Origin: Drosophila miranda
Taxonomy: Eukaryota; Arthropoda; Insecta; Diptera; Drosophilidae
Reading direction: 5' to 3'
Assembly (NCBI RefSeq): GCF_003369915.1
Contig: NW_022881614.1
Span: 19,198,336-19,262,335, forward strand
DNA length: 64,000 bases
The position numbers were made by a program, and so were the translations under genes. Within the stretch, counting starts at the first letter, position 1, and the number at the start of each line of letters is the position of its first letter. This document shows positions 33,013-45,106 of this stretch, one piece after another. A model generated the notes under the pieces. That model was not told where the DNA came from, made no database searches, and was given only the letters and a program-made list of their open reading frames with translations.

Positions 33013-33687
33013 ACCAAAGACTATACAATACCAAGATGTTGCATGAGCGACCAAAAAGCTGTTCTATTGCCTTTTCGCCTGTACTTCGTCTCTACCGCGA
33101 CGCCGCTGCCCATCGGTTTCGTCTGTTCGGCAATGCCTTCACCAGCAACGAAATAATTCTGGACTCTCGAGCCTCAGCACCGTCGAAGCGGTGGTCGCGG
33201 AACGCCGATGTCTTTGGAGCGGCACAGTGGGACCTTTGGCCGTCTCAGCTTTCTAAATTAGTTAGTGAATATGAGTTCAATAAATATTTGCACACTGAAA
33301 AAATGTTAAACTTTGAGTGCTTATATCTCCTAAACTAAAACTATCTTGAAAATTCGATTGGAAAATTCTCTATTAGATGCGTACATTAAATTTATCTAAA
33401 GCACTCATACAATTTTTTGACTATTTCGACTGAGTCCGCACTGTGCCGCGCCAAAGACATCAGCGACCACGCTGCCCTACGGTTTTGGCACGCAGACACT
33501 GACATGCTTTCACACCGACTCGACGCTGACCGAGGCATTGACGAAGCCGAGTAGCATTTCGGAGGCGAAGGTAGCGTAAAAGAGAATTGAAGTACTAAAC
33601 CCGCGCGCCCGTACCATGAAGCGTCAAACGAAAATTGAAAAAGCATTTGTTCATCATGCAACATCTTGGTATTGTATAGTCTTTGGT
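33013..33687. mobile_element. 675-bp inverted-repeat element, copy 2
   Basis: Same element as at 18536-19210. Here both terminal repeats start ACCAAAGACTATAC, one base better matched than copy 1. ATT flanks both ends. Confidence 0.7.
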
Positions 33688-33711
33688 ATTACATACATGG
33701 ATAAAATAATA

Positions 33712-34062
33712 TTAAGCTGATGATATCAGCTTCTCATCAAAACAACACAAAGCTGGAGAGATCACAATCACAAGATAACCTATAACATAAATTAAGCGAT
33801 ACTTTAGACAATTAAAAGGTGTGTGCTTCCACAGTGACGTGAGTAGCGTGGCATACTTCTGGAGCAATCGAGTTGCCTGCTCGGCCGCCTGATAGTGGTT
33901 CTCGTACTCATCCTCCAGTTTGGGCTGGACAATGCCCCCGTTCATGGTGGGGTATCTTGGCTGTCCCTGGGATTTAACCTCAGTGGACTGACCGTCATCG
34001 AACTTGAAATCAATATTCTTGAGCATTGTTAAGTGTAAGAGCTCCTCCTCTATTCCTTCCAT
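33712..34062 (-). CDS. Possible C-terminal extension of the adaptor gene, copy 2
   Basis: Identical in translation to the frame at 19235-19585, with the same TAATATG junction after the adaptor stop. Confidence 0.35.
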   Translation of the reverse strand: MEGIEEELLHLTMLKNIDFKFDDGQSTEVKSQGQPRYPTMNGGIVQPKLEDEYENHYQAAEQATRLLQKYATLLTSLWKHTPFNCLKYRLIYVIGYLVIVISPALCCFDEKLISSA

Positions 34063-34063
34063 A

Positions 34064-36061
34064 TTATTGTTGTTGTGATTGGATTATTGGATGAGTCACG
34101 GCATAGACTCCCTCGGAGATCTTGTGGGCGGCAGTCTTCATCGTTGAGATTTTAGTCTTGGTGGATAATGATGATGTTGCTGTTGCCGATGCGTTGTTGG
34201 CTACCTGACGCTGTTCGACGATTTGCTGTGGCGACGATATATAGAGATTCTCCTTGCGTTCGCGACGCAACTTGGAACTAACAAGGTGCCTCAGGCTTGG
34301 GCCATGTTCGGTGGGACTTCGTCGCTTGGATTTAAGAGTATCGCAACTGTTTGGATAGTACGAGGGCACCTTGTCGTCTACGCTTATAATAGACTTCCTG
34401 GGCGTCTGGTAGTAGGCCTCCTCCTCCTCCTCCTGATAGCTGTGCTTCTCTTTAGGTGTTCCCTTTTGCGGCAAGGCTGGCAAAGGAGATTCGGTGGATG
34501 TGCTGGTGCTGATGCCAATGTCTAGAGGTTCGGCCTCTAGCTCCTGGGCGGCCTTGACAGCCAAGAGATTCTCATACAAATGCTCGGCAAAACCGGACGC
34601 AGCTGCTGCTGTGGTGCTGTTCAAGGAGCTGCCATGCATGGCCTCGTAGATGTCACTCTCATTGGCAGCCACCAATGTCTTGGTGGGTTGGTCCTCCGTG
34701 TTACAGCTGCTGGTGGAAGAGCAATAGGAACCCGTGGAATATCCAGACGAGGTGGAGGCAGTGCTTCCAGCTGGCTGCGGCAGCACCTTCTTCTCTAAAA
34801 TTTTCACGATGGGCGCCATCACACAGTATCCGGTGAGATCGTCCACCATGATCTTATTTTTCTTCACACGATTGCTGTGCGGCACTGCACCATGGGATCC
34901 GATCAGATTAATGGTTGATGTATTACATGCGGAAAAGTTTTTGGGATTCGGCAGTTGCTCAGATACATTTAAGCTCTCTAGGGAGCCGGATTTGCTCAAG
35001 TGTCTCGTGATCTGTGCGACCAACTGATCCCGTGAGATTGGTTCAATGGCCGAGTCATCCAGACTGATGTTCAGCTCAACGCTAGACTCGTGGCTTTGCG
35101 TGAAAATATCCTCCCCAAAGGTGTCCAGAAAGTTGAGCTTCGAAAGGTCGGGACTTGAGAAGCTATTCCGCTGGGATTTGCTCAGCTGGGAAGTGCGCTT
35201 CAAGGGCAGAGCCATCTCTGGAGTCGGCGCATTTTCGTAGAGGGGCAACTGGTCGTCCTTCGGCTGCTGGACGGGTTCACTAACACTGCCGGAGCGTTTC
35301 TGGCGCGTACTCCCGAAAAGTTTGTCCAGCATGTTCTTGTATTTCTTCTTCTTGGCTAGCTCTACTTCGGGGTTGGTGCAGGATCGCGGAATATCGCCCA
35401 AAGGAGAGCACTCAAATGTGTTTATGCGTTTACGATATGGGTGCGTTGGTAGGGGAGGTGGCGAAGGCGTCTCCATAACAGCTGGCTTCATCTCCTCATA
35501 TATGCCCGAGGCAATGGAGGCGCACGATATTCGGCTTCCGTCAAAGATTTCTTCATAGATCTGCGAGACACGCGCCGAGAAATGGCTGATGTCCAAAGCA
35601 TCTGGCAGATTTGGCAGTGGACCCAAGGCACCAGGACCCCTGCTCAATCGGCGCTGCTCCAGGAAAACCTGTCTGTACAGCTCCAGATTCTTAATGGACT
35701 TCTTCATCCACTTCATATGGCGCCGACAGGACAACTCAGTTTCCAAGGCAAAGTAAATGAAGCATTCGCGCCGATTTTGGGTCCAAAACAGCACGTACGA
35801 GTGCTGCTTGGTCCGTGAGGTGGCCAAGCTCATGCTGACGCCGGGCACATTCACCGAGACACTCAGCGCTTTGGAAGATGCTGGCGGCTCTTCATTGTCC
35901 GCAGATCCCTGAAATGTGAGGCGAAGGAAGCAGGGCACACATTTGATGGCTTCGATTTTCACTTGGCATCGAGTCCACCTCTTATAGCGCAGCGCCATTG
36001 CGCGCTTATCGTGTGTATCCAACTTGACTTCCATACACATGGAAATCTTGTTGTGGTCCAT
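34064..36061 (-). CDS. PH-like domain adaptor/docking protein, copy 2
   Basis: An open frame of 665 codons from the ATG at 36061, with the same domains and tyrosine motifs as copy 1. Protein differences from copy 1 that I can see: LPNPKNFSACN for LPNNFNFSACN (a cluster of substitutions at 34926-34952) and EEEEEAYYQ for EEEEEDYYQ. Motif 1 is at 36209-36219. Confidence 0.8.
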   Translation of the reverse strand: MDHNKISMCMEVKLDTHDKRAMALRYKRWTRCQVKIEAIKCVPCFLRLTFQGSADNEEPPASSKALSVSVNVPGVSMSLATSRTKQHSYVLFWTQNRRECFIYFALETELSCRRHMKWMKKSIKNLELYRQVFLEQRRLSRGPGALGPLPNLPDALDISHFSARVSQIYEEIFDGSRISCASIASGIYEEMKPAVMETPSPPPLPTHPYRKRINTFECSPLGDIPRSCTNPEVELAKKKKYKNMLDKLFGSTRQKRSGSVSEPVQQPKDDQLPLYENAPTPEMALPLKRTSQLSKSQRNSFSSPDLSKLNFLDTFGEDIFTQSHESSVELNISLDDSAIEPISRDQLVAQITRHLSKSGSLESLNVSEQLPNPKNFSACNTSTINLIGSHGAVPHSNRVKKNKIMVDDLTGYCVMAPIVKILEKKVLPQPAGSTASTSSGYSTGSYCSSTSSCNTEDQPTKTLVAANESDIYEAMHGSSLNSTTAAAASGFAEHLYENLLAVKAAQELEAEPLDIGISTSTSTESPLPALPQKGTPKEKHSYQEEEEEAYYQTPRKSIISVDDKVPSYYPNSCDTLKSKRRSPTEHGPSLRHLVSSKLRRERKENLYISSPQQIVEQRQVANNASATATSSLSTKTKISTMKTAAHKISEGVYAVTHPIIQSQQQ

Positions 36062-36748
36062 CTTTGCCACCAGTAAAATGTTCTGTGCTATGGGCGCAGG
36101 ATGCTGTTGTGTGGTGGGTGTGCGTCGAGTGGAAATAAAAAGGTGAACGATTTAATAACGCTATTAGCAGATTTTACATGTTTTTTTTTTTTTCGAATGG
36201 GTGGAGTCCAGTGTGACCGCGAACGTAACGATAAAATATTCTGTCCGACCCTCACAAATATACCAAAATATACCGTAAATATACTGAAGAATTCAAGTTC
36301 TATATTCCTCAATTTGTGTACTCCGTGGAATATTACTAGCTGTATAGAACATTTAGCCATACCCACATAATTTTATACGATTTATGAATAAATTTTCTAC
36401 TTGATTGGCTTAATTAAAATAATTGATTTTATTGGATTTCTATATAACGTTGAAAATGAAATTAATAGATTGATGAAATTGACAAAATGAAATAACATTA
36501 TATACCGTAAATATACCGTCGGTTCAATTTTGACCTCAAAAATACCAGAAATATTTCCGTCGATAGTATCGATGGCCGAACTGCTTTCTTCTTCAAATCG
36601 GTTAAGGCTCTCGTTTTCGCTCTATGTGGGCAGGGCTGAGGAATTTAGTTAGTCAGCATTATTCAACGGAATATCAACATTTAGCAATAAGAACGGTTTG
36701 ATTCGCTACCGGTATATTTTGGTATATTTTATATATATTGGTATATTT
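36062..36748. promoter_or_regulatory. Shared upstream region of adaptor gene and geminin, copy 2
   Basis: Counterpart of 21585-22270, with the R3 repeat at about 36258-36478 and TATACC repeats. No other gene is seen. Confidence 0.5.
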
Positions 36749-36756
36749 TATCGATA
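36749..36756. promoter_or_regulatory. DRE upstream of geminin copy 2
   Basis: TATCGATA, preserved in the second copy, 130 bp before the ATG. Confidence 0.7.
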
Positions 36757-36885
36757 AGTCCGATATCAACTGTTCAGCATTTTTGGCGGCAATTTTGTGG
36801 AAAAAATTAATGCGTAAACAAAACGGCGAGCAAATAACACGTTCGCTTAACCATTGATAAATACGAATAACGAACAGCATTGAAG

Positions 36886-37455
36886 ATGTCTACGGGAGCT
36901 GCAAGAGTCTACATCCAAGTCGAAAGCGAGGCCGAGCAGCAGGAGCATCTGAAGCAACAACGCAAGACACTGAAGCCGCTGCACGGCAACGTCAACGAAA
37001 AGGAGAATCTGTCGGGACGCGCCTCCATCGTGGATCAACTGAGTCGCCTGAAGGCCGGCGTCCCAATTACGCCCAGTACCAAATACGGCAAACGCAAATG
37101 CGTGGACACGGCAACAGCTGCAACATCGACTAAGGATGCTAATACACAAACTGAGGCTCAGGAGGAGCCGCAAAACGACGCCGACAAACCCATCACAGCA
37201 GACGATCTCACCAGTGAGTGTGAGCCCGGGGAGAACTATTACAAATTGTTGGCTGAACAGCGGCGGGTTGCCTTGGAGGACTCGCTGACAGAGAACCGAC
37301 ATCTGCATGAACGCATCGAGGGGCTGGAGGAGGAAATGGATACGATGCGGCAGGAACTAGACGAGGCAAAGAATCTGGTGGAGGTGCTCAAGGAAATCTG
37401 TGACGAGGACACCAGCGAGGTGGAGGAGGACGAGACTGAAGCCGCTCAGAACTAA
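36886..37455 (+). CDS. geminin: Geminin, copy 2
   Basis: A 189-codon intact frame encoding the same protein as copy 1. The differences I see are synonymous (CGCTTGAAG to CGCCTGAAG, CGCAAGTGC to CGCAAATGC). Destruction box, KEN box and coiled coil are all kept. Confidence 0.93.
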   Translation: MSTGAARVYIQVESEAEQQEHLKQQRKTLKPLHGNVNEKENLSGRASIVDQLSRLKAGVPITPSTKYGKRKCVDTATAATSTKDANTQTEAQEEPQNDADKPITADDLTSECEPGENYYKLLAEQRRVALEDSLTENRHLHERIEGLEEEMDTMRQELDEAKNLVEVLKEICDEDTSEVEEDETEAAQN

Positions 37456-37745
37456 TTGCCTGCCCATGCTGCTACCATGTGCACATGATTTGTTTATTTA
37501 AAATTATACAATTAGTTGTAGTTAACGAATTCCTTCATTTTATAATTTACCCATGTATGTTCCCTAACCCAACGGACTGGTCTCAGTGAGAGCCAGCAAT
37601 ATATTTACCTGTTAATTGCCAGTTATGATGTTCCCAATAAAACGTATTTCCTAATCTGTTGATTGTAACAATTGCCAAATAAATGAATAGTTTTAAGGTT
37701 TATTCAATAGGAAAATACATATACATGGAGTAAACCTATGTGCTC

Positions 37746-39620
37746 CTATTTCAGCCAATCACTGATGATTACCTCGCTGTCGAAGTTATCCACATGGAAC
37801 TGAGAGGGGAGATAAGTTGCTAATGATTGGGCAATTACATTTTGACACAGCTGTACTTACTACAACAGCCTCCTGGTAGGTGGGCACGCTACCACTGACG
37901 TCCACATCGTTTACCGCAGCATTCCTGTAAGCAGCATCCGCCTCTGCTGCTGCTTTGCGTATGGCTGCCTCAGAGTCGTTCGCCTCGGCCACATGAGACT
38001 CCTTAATGGACGGTGGCTTATTCTTCTGTGCATGAGCACCCTCTACCTTGCCGTGGGCTGATTTTAAGTGCTGGCGCAGCGCATAAATACGCGAGTACTC
38101 CGCCCCGCATTCACTACACGAGAATTTTCCACCAGCAAGCACCTTGACAGGGTCTTTCTTTTCAGACGAAACAATCACCAGGGTAATTTTGCTGGCTGGA
38201 TCATTCTTGTGGGTTTTCATGTGATTGTTGACTGCGTATAGCGAGGAAAAGGGACGGTTGCAAACTTCACACTCGAAAGGCTTGGTGTGCGAATTCTTAT
38301 GAGCGTTCAGCTGCACCGATGTGCGGAAGGACTTTGAGCACATATCACAGGAAAACTGGCGCTCCGCGTCATGGATGTGGAGGTGATGTGCGTAATTTGA
38401 CTGCAATTTAAAGCTACATGGAAAGGATAATTATTATTTATGATTTTTATTGTATTCTGTTGACTCACCGCTTGTTGCAGACAATGCACACGTAGGGACG
38501 AATGTCTGTGTGGGAGCGCAAATGCAGGGTGAGGGAGTATGAGACACGAAACCTTTTGCCACACGCCTCGCAGGCGTAGGGCTTCTCTCCTGTGTGAACA
38601 CGTTCGTGTTTGACCTTTTCGAATGGGCGATAGAATACCTTGCCGCAGTACTGGCATGGAAATTCCGGTCTACTTATGTCGACGGGATCTTTTTTTGACA
38701 ATGAAGTAGAAGGCTCCGCTTGTTTCTTCTCATGCATCTTCAAATGCATCCGGTAGTTGGTGGAGTTTTCGAACTGGCGATTGCAAGTGCCGCACACGAA
38801 CTTGCTCGGGGCTTCCGTATGCATCTTCTGGTGAACCGTCTTGAGGCCGTAATCAAATCTGAAAGATGATGGCACTGTAAGGAGGGCAGCCGTTTTTGGC
38901 TTATCTGAGCACCTACTCTCTTTGACAGATCTCGCAGAAAAACAAATCCAGTCCGCTATATTCCTGAAGGGCGCCCACAGGAAGGGCATCCTGAATTCGT
39001 TTGAGCTTGGGCTCGTCGTGTATGCGCATATGGAACTTGAGACTCTTTTGCGTGTTGAAAACGGTATTACAAATTTTGCAATTAAATTTTGGGCAATCTC
39101 CGTCGGCAGTTGCTCTTGCAACTTTGCGTCGGGTGGGCTGCCTGGGCATGCTCGCATTTTGGCTGGCTACATTGCCCGCCCCTTCTGGTGGGCACACATG
39201 GTTTTCGGCACTGCTGTGGCTCTCGTATATAATGTGGCAATCAAAGCAAAAGTAACGTTCCGACTCTGCATCGACCTGCTGTGGGTCATCTATCACGTCC
39301 CAAAGCGGCACATCTGCTTTCACTATTTCCTCTTCCTCAACCAAATTAGTCTCCTCAGTTCCTTTTGTTTGGAATTCATCCCTGCCGATGCCGCTGAGGC
39401 AGGAGCCACTATGATGGTCCTCCTCGTATGCCTCTTCGTTCTCGTACACATTTCCACAAAAATTGCAATATAATACGCACTCCTGGGAAGGCATGTTGTC
39501 GTCCACGTGCCTGGTAGTATCGGTAGATGGGTCCCCACGTTCGATGGAGGCTGAATGGGAGGAGAATTTCACTGTACTGTGAGTGCCATCAATCTCTGGC
39601 AGTTTATACTCACACGACAT
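37746..39620 (-). CDS. C2H2 zinc-finger protein, copy 2, intact
   Basis: Exons 39620-38917, 38858-38469, 38413-37861 and 37799-37746 join to 566 codons without a stop. At the position of the copy 1 stop this copy reads CAG (Gln). Fingers include CKICNTVFNTQKSLKFHMRIH-type, CQYCGKVFYRPFEKVKHERVH-type and CDMCSKSFRTSVQLNAHKNSH-type units, about nine in all, with a GEKPYAC linker once. The C-terminal exon differs from copy 1 by one residue (GTA Val for GAA Glu near 37771). It is likely a sequence-specific nuclear regulator; the gene is not identified. Confidence 0.85.
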
Positions 39621-40974
39621 AGCATTACTTGCGCGCAATTAGTTTATTTACTAAAAATTAAACATCTAGTTTACCTAGTGGACCTATCGACCTATCGTTT
39701 TATGTCCACGATCAGAAATCATATTCCTCGATTTTGATATTCGATTTGATATTACTCGCTAGCTAGGACCCTCAGCGCTGAACACATAATTTTATACGGT
39801 TGATGAATCAATTTTCTACTTAACTGGCTTATTTTTAATACTTGCTTTTATTGGATTTTGCTTAAAAAAAGGTTTTAGCGAAAAAGGTCAAACAAATGAA
39901 ACGTTAGACGTAAGAGAAAAATCGTTCCAATTGTTCAATTTCTTTATTCCGTTGAATAATGCTGCCTAACTAAAACCATTAGCTCTGCCCACATAATTTT
40001 AGGCCATTAATGAATACATTTTCTACCTGATTGACTACTTTTAAGTACTCTCTTTTATTGTATAGTGTAGAAAACAAGGTTTAAGCAAAAAAGGTCAACA
40101 AAAAAAGTTAGTGTGAAATGTCACGTCAACCTGAGTGTGGGCACAGGTATACCCTATTTCGTTGATATATATGAAGAAACTGTTTTTCCAAGCTGTTATG
40201 TTTGGGACATATTAATGCATATGATTAGAGTCTTGTAAATATATCTCGATCCCGATACCCATTCTTGGTTTCTGTAAGAAGACCAAAACCTTCAACATAT
40301 CGTTGAAATACCTTTAAAACAGAAACTGACTAGTTTTGGCCTTTATTGGTGCATTAGATGACAAATATTTTCTCAGTTCTATAACATCCATTTCCCAGGG
40401 TATGCAAAATGTTGCTCAATCCGCGCAATGCTGTGGAACAATGCTGCTCGATTTCACGGCACATGAGTCTGGCCCATACAAATTAAATGTTGCCAGCAAC
40501 ATAACACGTAATAAAACGTAAGTGAGTGTGGAATGTAAGGGACATTGTTGAGGGGAAAAAGGACATTGTGGCGAGGAAAAATCCAAAAAAAGTCCCACCA
40601 AACTTGAGCGCCAAATCCAATTGAGATGGCAGTGCTTCGATAAATCGCGACAGCGATTGATATCGATGATAAAATTGAAATCGATGCTGTTATTGATTAT
40701 TTTAACATTTTTTAAATATACCAAAAAATACAAAAAAAAAACCGAAAAATACTTGAAAATATTCTTCGTTTTTGATCTTCCGTGGAATATTACTAGCAAG
40801 ATTGATCTCTCAGCCCTGCCCACATAATTTTATACGATTGATGAATCAATTTTCTACTTGATTGACTTGATAACGTTGAAAATTGACCAAATATACCATG
40901 ATATACCGATATACCGTAAATATACCGTCGGTTAAATTTTTACCTCACATGTTACATGATTACTACATGAAATC
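39621..40974. other. Upstream region of the zinc-finger gene, copy 2
   Basis: Counterpart of 25143-26496 with the same R3 repeats and no supported gene. A one-base difference (an extra A near 40673) and the run at 40735 separate the copies. Confidence 0.5.
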
Positions 40975-41753
40975 ACTAACCATACAGTATATAGATGTGT
41001 CAGTTCATACAACGAAAGCGTCACACACTGGCTAGCGCGTTCAGTACCCCAGAGTGACGTCATCATGAGAAAGAGAGAACGCAGAGAGAACATCTTTGCA
41101 TGCGTGGGTACACACGCAATATATTTCGACAAAAATATGTGATTGTATGCTTTTTCAGATTTTTTGAACTCTCTCAGGTCTGGTTCTGTTTTGCCACCAG
41201 CATGTTTTAGTGTATGGGTGCACATGCATTCTCACGTACTTTGCGTGTGTGTGTTTAGTATTGCTGGCCGCTAGAACTGAAATTTGAGTTTGGTTCTTGT
41301 TTTGGGTCTTTTGATGAACTGACCTACCGCCACAAAATAAATGAAGAATGGGCAGAGGGTGGGGGTATGGTACACTAGGGCGCGGGAAATGAAATAAAAG
41401 CTGTTATTTGTTTGATTTATATCACAAAATATAAAATATTACAATAATATAATTACACATTTATTTCCTTATTTTAAGCTGGTTGATTTCAAATTATAAA
41501 AATTATGTAAACGCCGTCGGTTCTCGACTTTTTTGTTTATTATAACTAAAACAATGATGTATCTAAATATACAATATAAGAAAAAATATATATGTACATA
41601 TATGTATACTAAAATAAATATGCATAAATATAAATGGAATTGGTTTTACATATATGTATTTCGAATAAACTGTGAACCAGCTTTCCGACGGGAATGTGGA
41701 AAGAAAAAATTTAGATGCCGGTCGCACCTTGAATACTCTCATGGATAATTATT
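40975..41753 (+). repeat. Repeat R1 plus AT-rich tail (right border of gene block, unit 2)
   Basis: Forward R1 copy ending CTCTCATGGATAATTAT, then a DINE-1 sits exactly at the junction with the P-like remnant. Confidence 0.75.
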
Positions 41754-42586
41754 ATACCCGATACTCAAAATGAGTATTGGGGTATATTAGATTTGTGGTA
41801 AAAGTGGATGTGTGTAACGTCCAAAAGGAATCGTTTCCGACCCCATAAAGTATATGTATATATTCTTGATCAGCATCAATAGCCGAGTCGATTGGGCCAT
41901 GTCTGTCTGTCCGTCTGTCCGTCCGTCCGTCTGTCCGTCTGTCCGTCCGTCCGTCCGTCTGTCCGTCTGTCCGTCTGTCCGTCCCCTTCAGCGCCTAGTG
42001 CTCAAAGACTATAAGAGCGAGAGCAACGATGTTTTGGATCCAGACTTCTGTGATATGTCACTGCTACAAGAATATTTCAAAATTTGTTTCAAAATTTCGC
42101 CACACCCCCTTCCGCCCCCGCAAAGGATGAAAATCTGGGGATATTCACAAATCTCAGAGACTATTAAGGCTAGAGTAACCAAATTTGGTATCCGCACTCC
42201 TGTTATATCTCACTATAAAACGCATATCTCAAAATTTCGCCCCACCCCTTTCCGCCCACACAAAAGACGAAAATCTGTTGCATCCACAATATTGAGGATA
42301 CGAGAAAACTAAAAACGCAGAATCATAGATAATGATCATATATATCAGATTGCCGAATCTGGATCAGATCAGATCATTTTTATAGCCAAAAGGAACAAAT
42401 CAATTTGCACTGGCTACGCAGCCCCCGACGTCACGCTCAGACTGATTTTATGTCTCTCTCGCACGCACTCTTTGTCGTGTCGTTCAATATTAGCGGCGTC
42501 TGCCGGAGGAGAGCCATACTGACTAAGTATCGGGTATAACTGTAGAGTTGCGGTGTCCGCAGCAACTCACAACGTTCCCCCTCGTT
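41754..42586 (-). mobile_element. DINE-1 inserted between R1 tail and P-like remnant
   Basis: A minus-strand copy from TATACCCGATACTC to CCCCCTCGTT, about 830 bp with an internal deletion (near 42082, where two body repeats are fused) and a long GTCT/GTCC array at about 41900-41983. Flanks GGATAATTAT and CTAATATAAAATC are contiguous in unit 1 (about 27262-27285), so the insertion point is exact and has no target duplication. Confidence 0.88.
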
Positions 42587-43998
42587 CTAATATAAAATCT
42601 GTGTTTTCATAATAAGAGGCCTATTTGAAAACTGTAAATAACGTTTTAAGCTATACTGTAACTGCAAACGGTATAAAACACGATGCCCTTTTAACTTAAG
42701 TGACAGCTAATATTGAACAAGCACAAGCCTTAGGGCTTAATATACGAGCAGCAATTTGCGACCAGGGCTCAAATAATAGAGCTGTTTTCAGAAGACTGGG
42801 AGTCGACATTAAGACCCCCAGCTTTAAAGTTCAAGATAAAGAAATATTTGCGATTTACAATGTTCCACATTTGATTAAATCGCTAAGGAACGTTGTCCGA
42901 AATAGAAATCTTTATACCCCTGATGGCGTTGTTTCATGGAAAATAGTCGAAGAACTGTATGAAATCGATTCCAGAAATTCAACGCGACTCTGCCCGAAAT
43001 GAACAACAAAGAATATATATCCAAATAGCTTTGAAAAAATGAAGGTCAAATATGCCACTCAAGTGTTTAGCCATAGTGTGGCCGCTGCTCTTCGAACAAT
43101 GATTAGTTCTGGAGGCTTCTTAAAGTGCAAAGAAAATGCAGAAGCGACGGCTACATTTATTGAAAAAATTAATAGATTATTCGACTGTCTAAATAGTCAT
43201 GTCCTCTACGATAAAAACCCATTTAGGAGTGCACTGCAAGACAAAAATCTTGTCAATGAGACCCTGTTGGATATGCGAAAGTATTTTGAAGAATTTAGAT
43301 ATCCACAGGAAGTCTAATGCATAAAGGGTATGATTTTAACAATCAACTCCATACTTTCATTGGCCCAAAATGTTTGGAGTCAAAGTGCTGAAGTTTTTTA
43401 TATTGCTACATCCAAATTAAACCAAGACCCATTAGAAAATTTATTTTATTTAATCAGATCTCGCGGTGTTACCAACAATAATCCAACTATGTATGAATTT
43501 AATGTAATTATTAGTAAAATGCTTTCTATGAAAGTTCTAACTTCCACTACAGTATCTGGGAACTGTTCGCCCGATGAAGATACGATGTTAATTAACATTA
43601 TAAAAGATAATGTGTCAAGTGAGTCGACATCAGAGTCTAAAACTTTTGATGACGATATCTTTATTTCCACTAACGAAGATGCAGAGTTAGAACTTTCGAT
43701 AGAAGCAACAGATTTAAGTATCCAAGCCGCATTTAATGAGAATGCATTAAGATATTATGAAGGGTATTTATTGCATAAGCTGCTGAAAAAGTATGACTGC
43801 AATAAATGCTCTGAACTTTTAAAATCGTCCGACGAGGTCCGATGTTCTTCCGAGTATTTAATACTCAATAAAAATGTTGGCTATGTCAGCAGTAGTTTGA
43901 AACTTAAAGCTCCTTCTGAAGATTTGTTACATTAGTTAAAATTTATTTTGATATACTTAATCGGCATTTCGAGACAAAGTCTCACAAATTCAATTTAA
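42587..43998 (+). pseudogene. P-superfamily transposase remnant, copy 3
   Basis: Lesions: TAA before GTG ACA GCT (near 42697), TGA after LCPK (near 43000), and TAA where copies 1-2 have TAC within the block EEFRYPQEVY (43315-43317). It lacks the 29-bp deletion of copies 1-2, so the frame stays open from 43330 to 43935 (reading TSTTVSGNCSPDEDTML across the site). It belongs to a different sublineage from copy 2. Confidence 0.8.
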
Positions 43999-45106
43999 AA
44001 CGATGGGGAACGTTGTGAGTTGCTGCGTACACCGCAACTCTACGGTTATACCCGATACTAAGTCAGTATGGCTCTCCTGCGGCAGACGCCGCTAATATTG
44101 AACCACACGACAAAGAGTGCGTGCGAGAGAGACAGAAAATCAGTCTGAGCGTGACGTCGGGCGCTGCGTGGCCACTGCAAATTGATTTCTTGCTTTTGGC
44201 TACAAAAATGATCCGATCTGATCCAGATTCAGCAATCTTGTAGATATAGTCATTATCTATGATTCTGCGTTTTTAGTTTTCTCGAATGTGCAATATTGTG
44301 GATGCAACAGATTTTCGTCCTTTGTGGAGGCGGAAGGGGGTGGGGCGAAAATCTGAGATATACGTTTTATAGTGAGATCTAACAGAAGTGCGGATACCAA
44401 ATTTGGTTACTCTAGCCTTAATAGTCTTTGAGATTTGTGGATGCCCCAGATTTTCGTCCTTTGCGGGGGCGGAAGGGGGTGTGGCGAAATTTGGACACGA
44501 AACGGTCAAGGTCCGATATCACAGGAGTGTGGATACCAAATTTGGTTTCTCTGGATTTTATAGGTTCTGAGATCCTTGAACTCATATTTTGCAATTGGCA
44601 AAGCCGACCATGAAACCTGTGTGTTAGAGAGAGACAGAGCGAGAAAGAATGAAATTGTTTTCTTGATTCTGGCTATAATAATTATACGATCTGGTTGAGA
44701 TTTTACACTCTAGAACATATAGTCATCCTCTACGTTTCTGCGTTTTTGGTTTTATCGTATCTTTAAAAATGTGGATGCCAGAGATTTTCGTCCTTTGCGG
44801 GGGCGGAAGTGGGCGGGGCAAAGTTTTGAAATATTTTAGTAGCAGTGACATATCACAGATGTCTGGATCCAAAACATCGTTGCTCTAGCTCTTATAGTCT
44901 TTGAGCACTAGGCGCTGAAGGGGACGGACGGACGGACGGACGGACAGACGGACAGACGGACAGACAGACAGGGCTCAATCGACTCGGCTATTGATACTGA
45001 TCAAGAATATATATACTTTATGGGGTCGGAAACGATTCCTTCTGGACGTTACACACATCCACTTTTACCACAAATCTAATATACCCCAATACTCATTTTG
45101 AGTATT
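43999..45106 (+). mobile_element. DINE-1, subtype B
   Basis: Head ACGATGGGGAACGTTGTGAG, subtype B centre (GGCAAAGCCGACCATGAAAC), tail ending CTCATTTTGAGTAT and then the unidentified segment S. Confidence 0.85.

Larger units (their letters stand above)
28659..43998. repeat. Large tandem duplication, unit 2
   Basis: Same order as unit 1. Differences in length come from the solo LTR (3.06 kb shorter), the DINE-1 insertion at 41754-42586, and the P-like copy without the 29-bp deletion. Confidence 0.95.

Noticed and set aside
41900-41983. GTCC/GTCT short tandem arrays resembling a repeat-spacer array
   Set aside because: They are simple tetranucleotide microsatellites present at the same position in every DINE-1 copy; there are no spacers.
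28659-43998. Unit 2 as a pure assembly duplicate of unit 1
   Set aside because: Private lesions (frameshift, stop, solo LTR, DINE-1 insertion) distinguish the copies, although long-read confirmation would still be useful.
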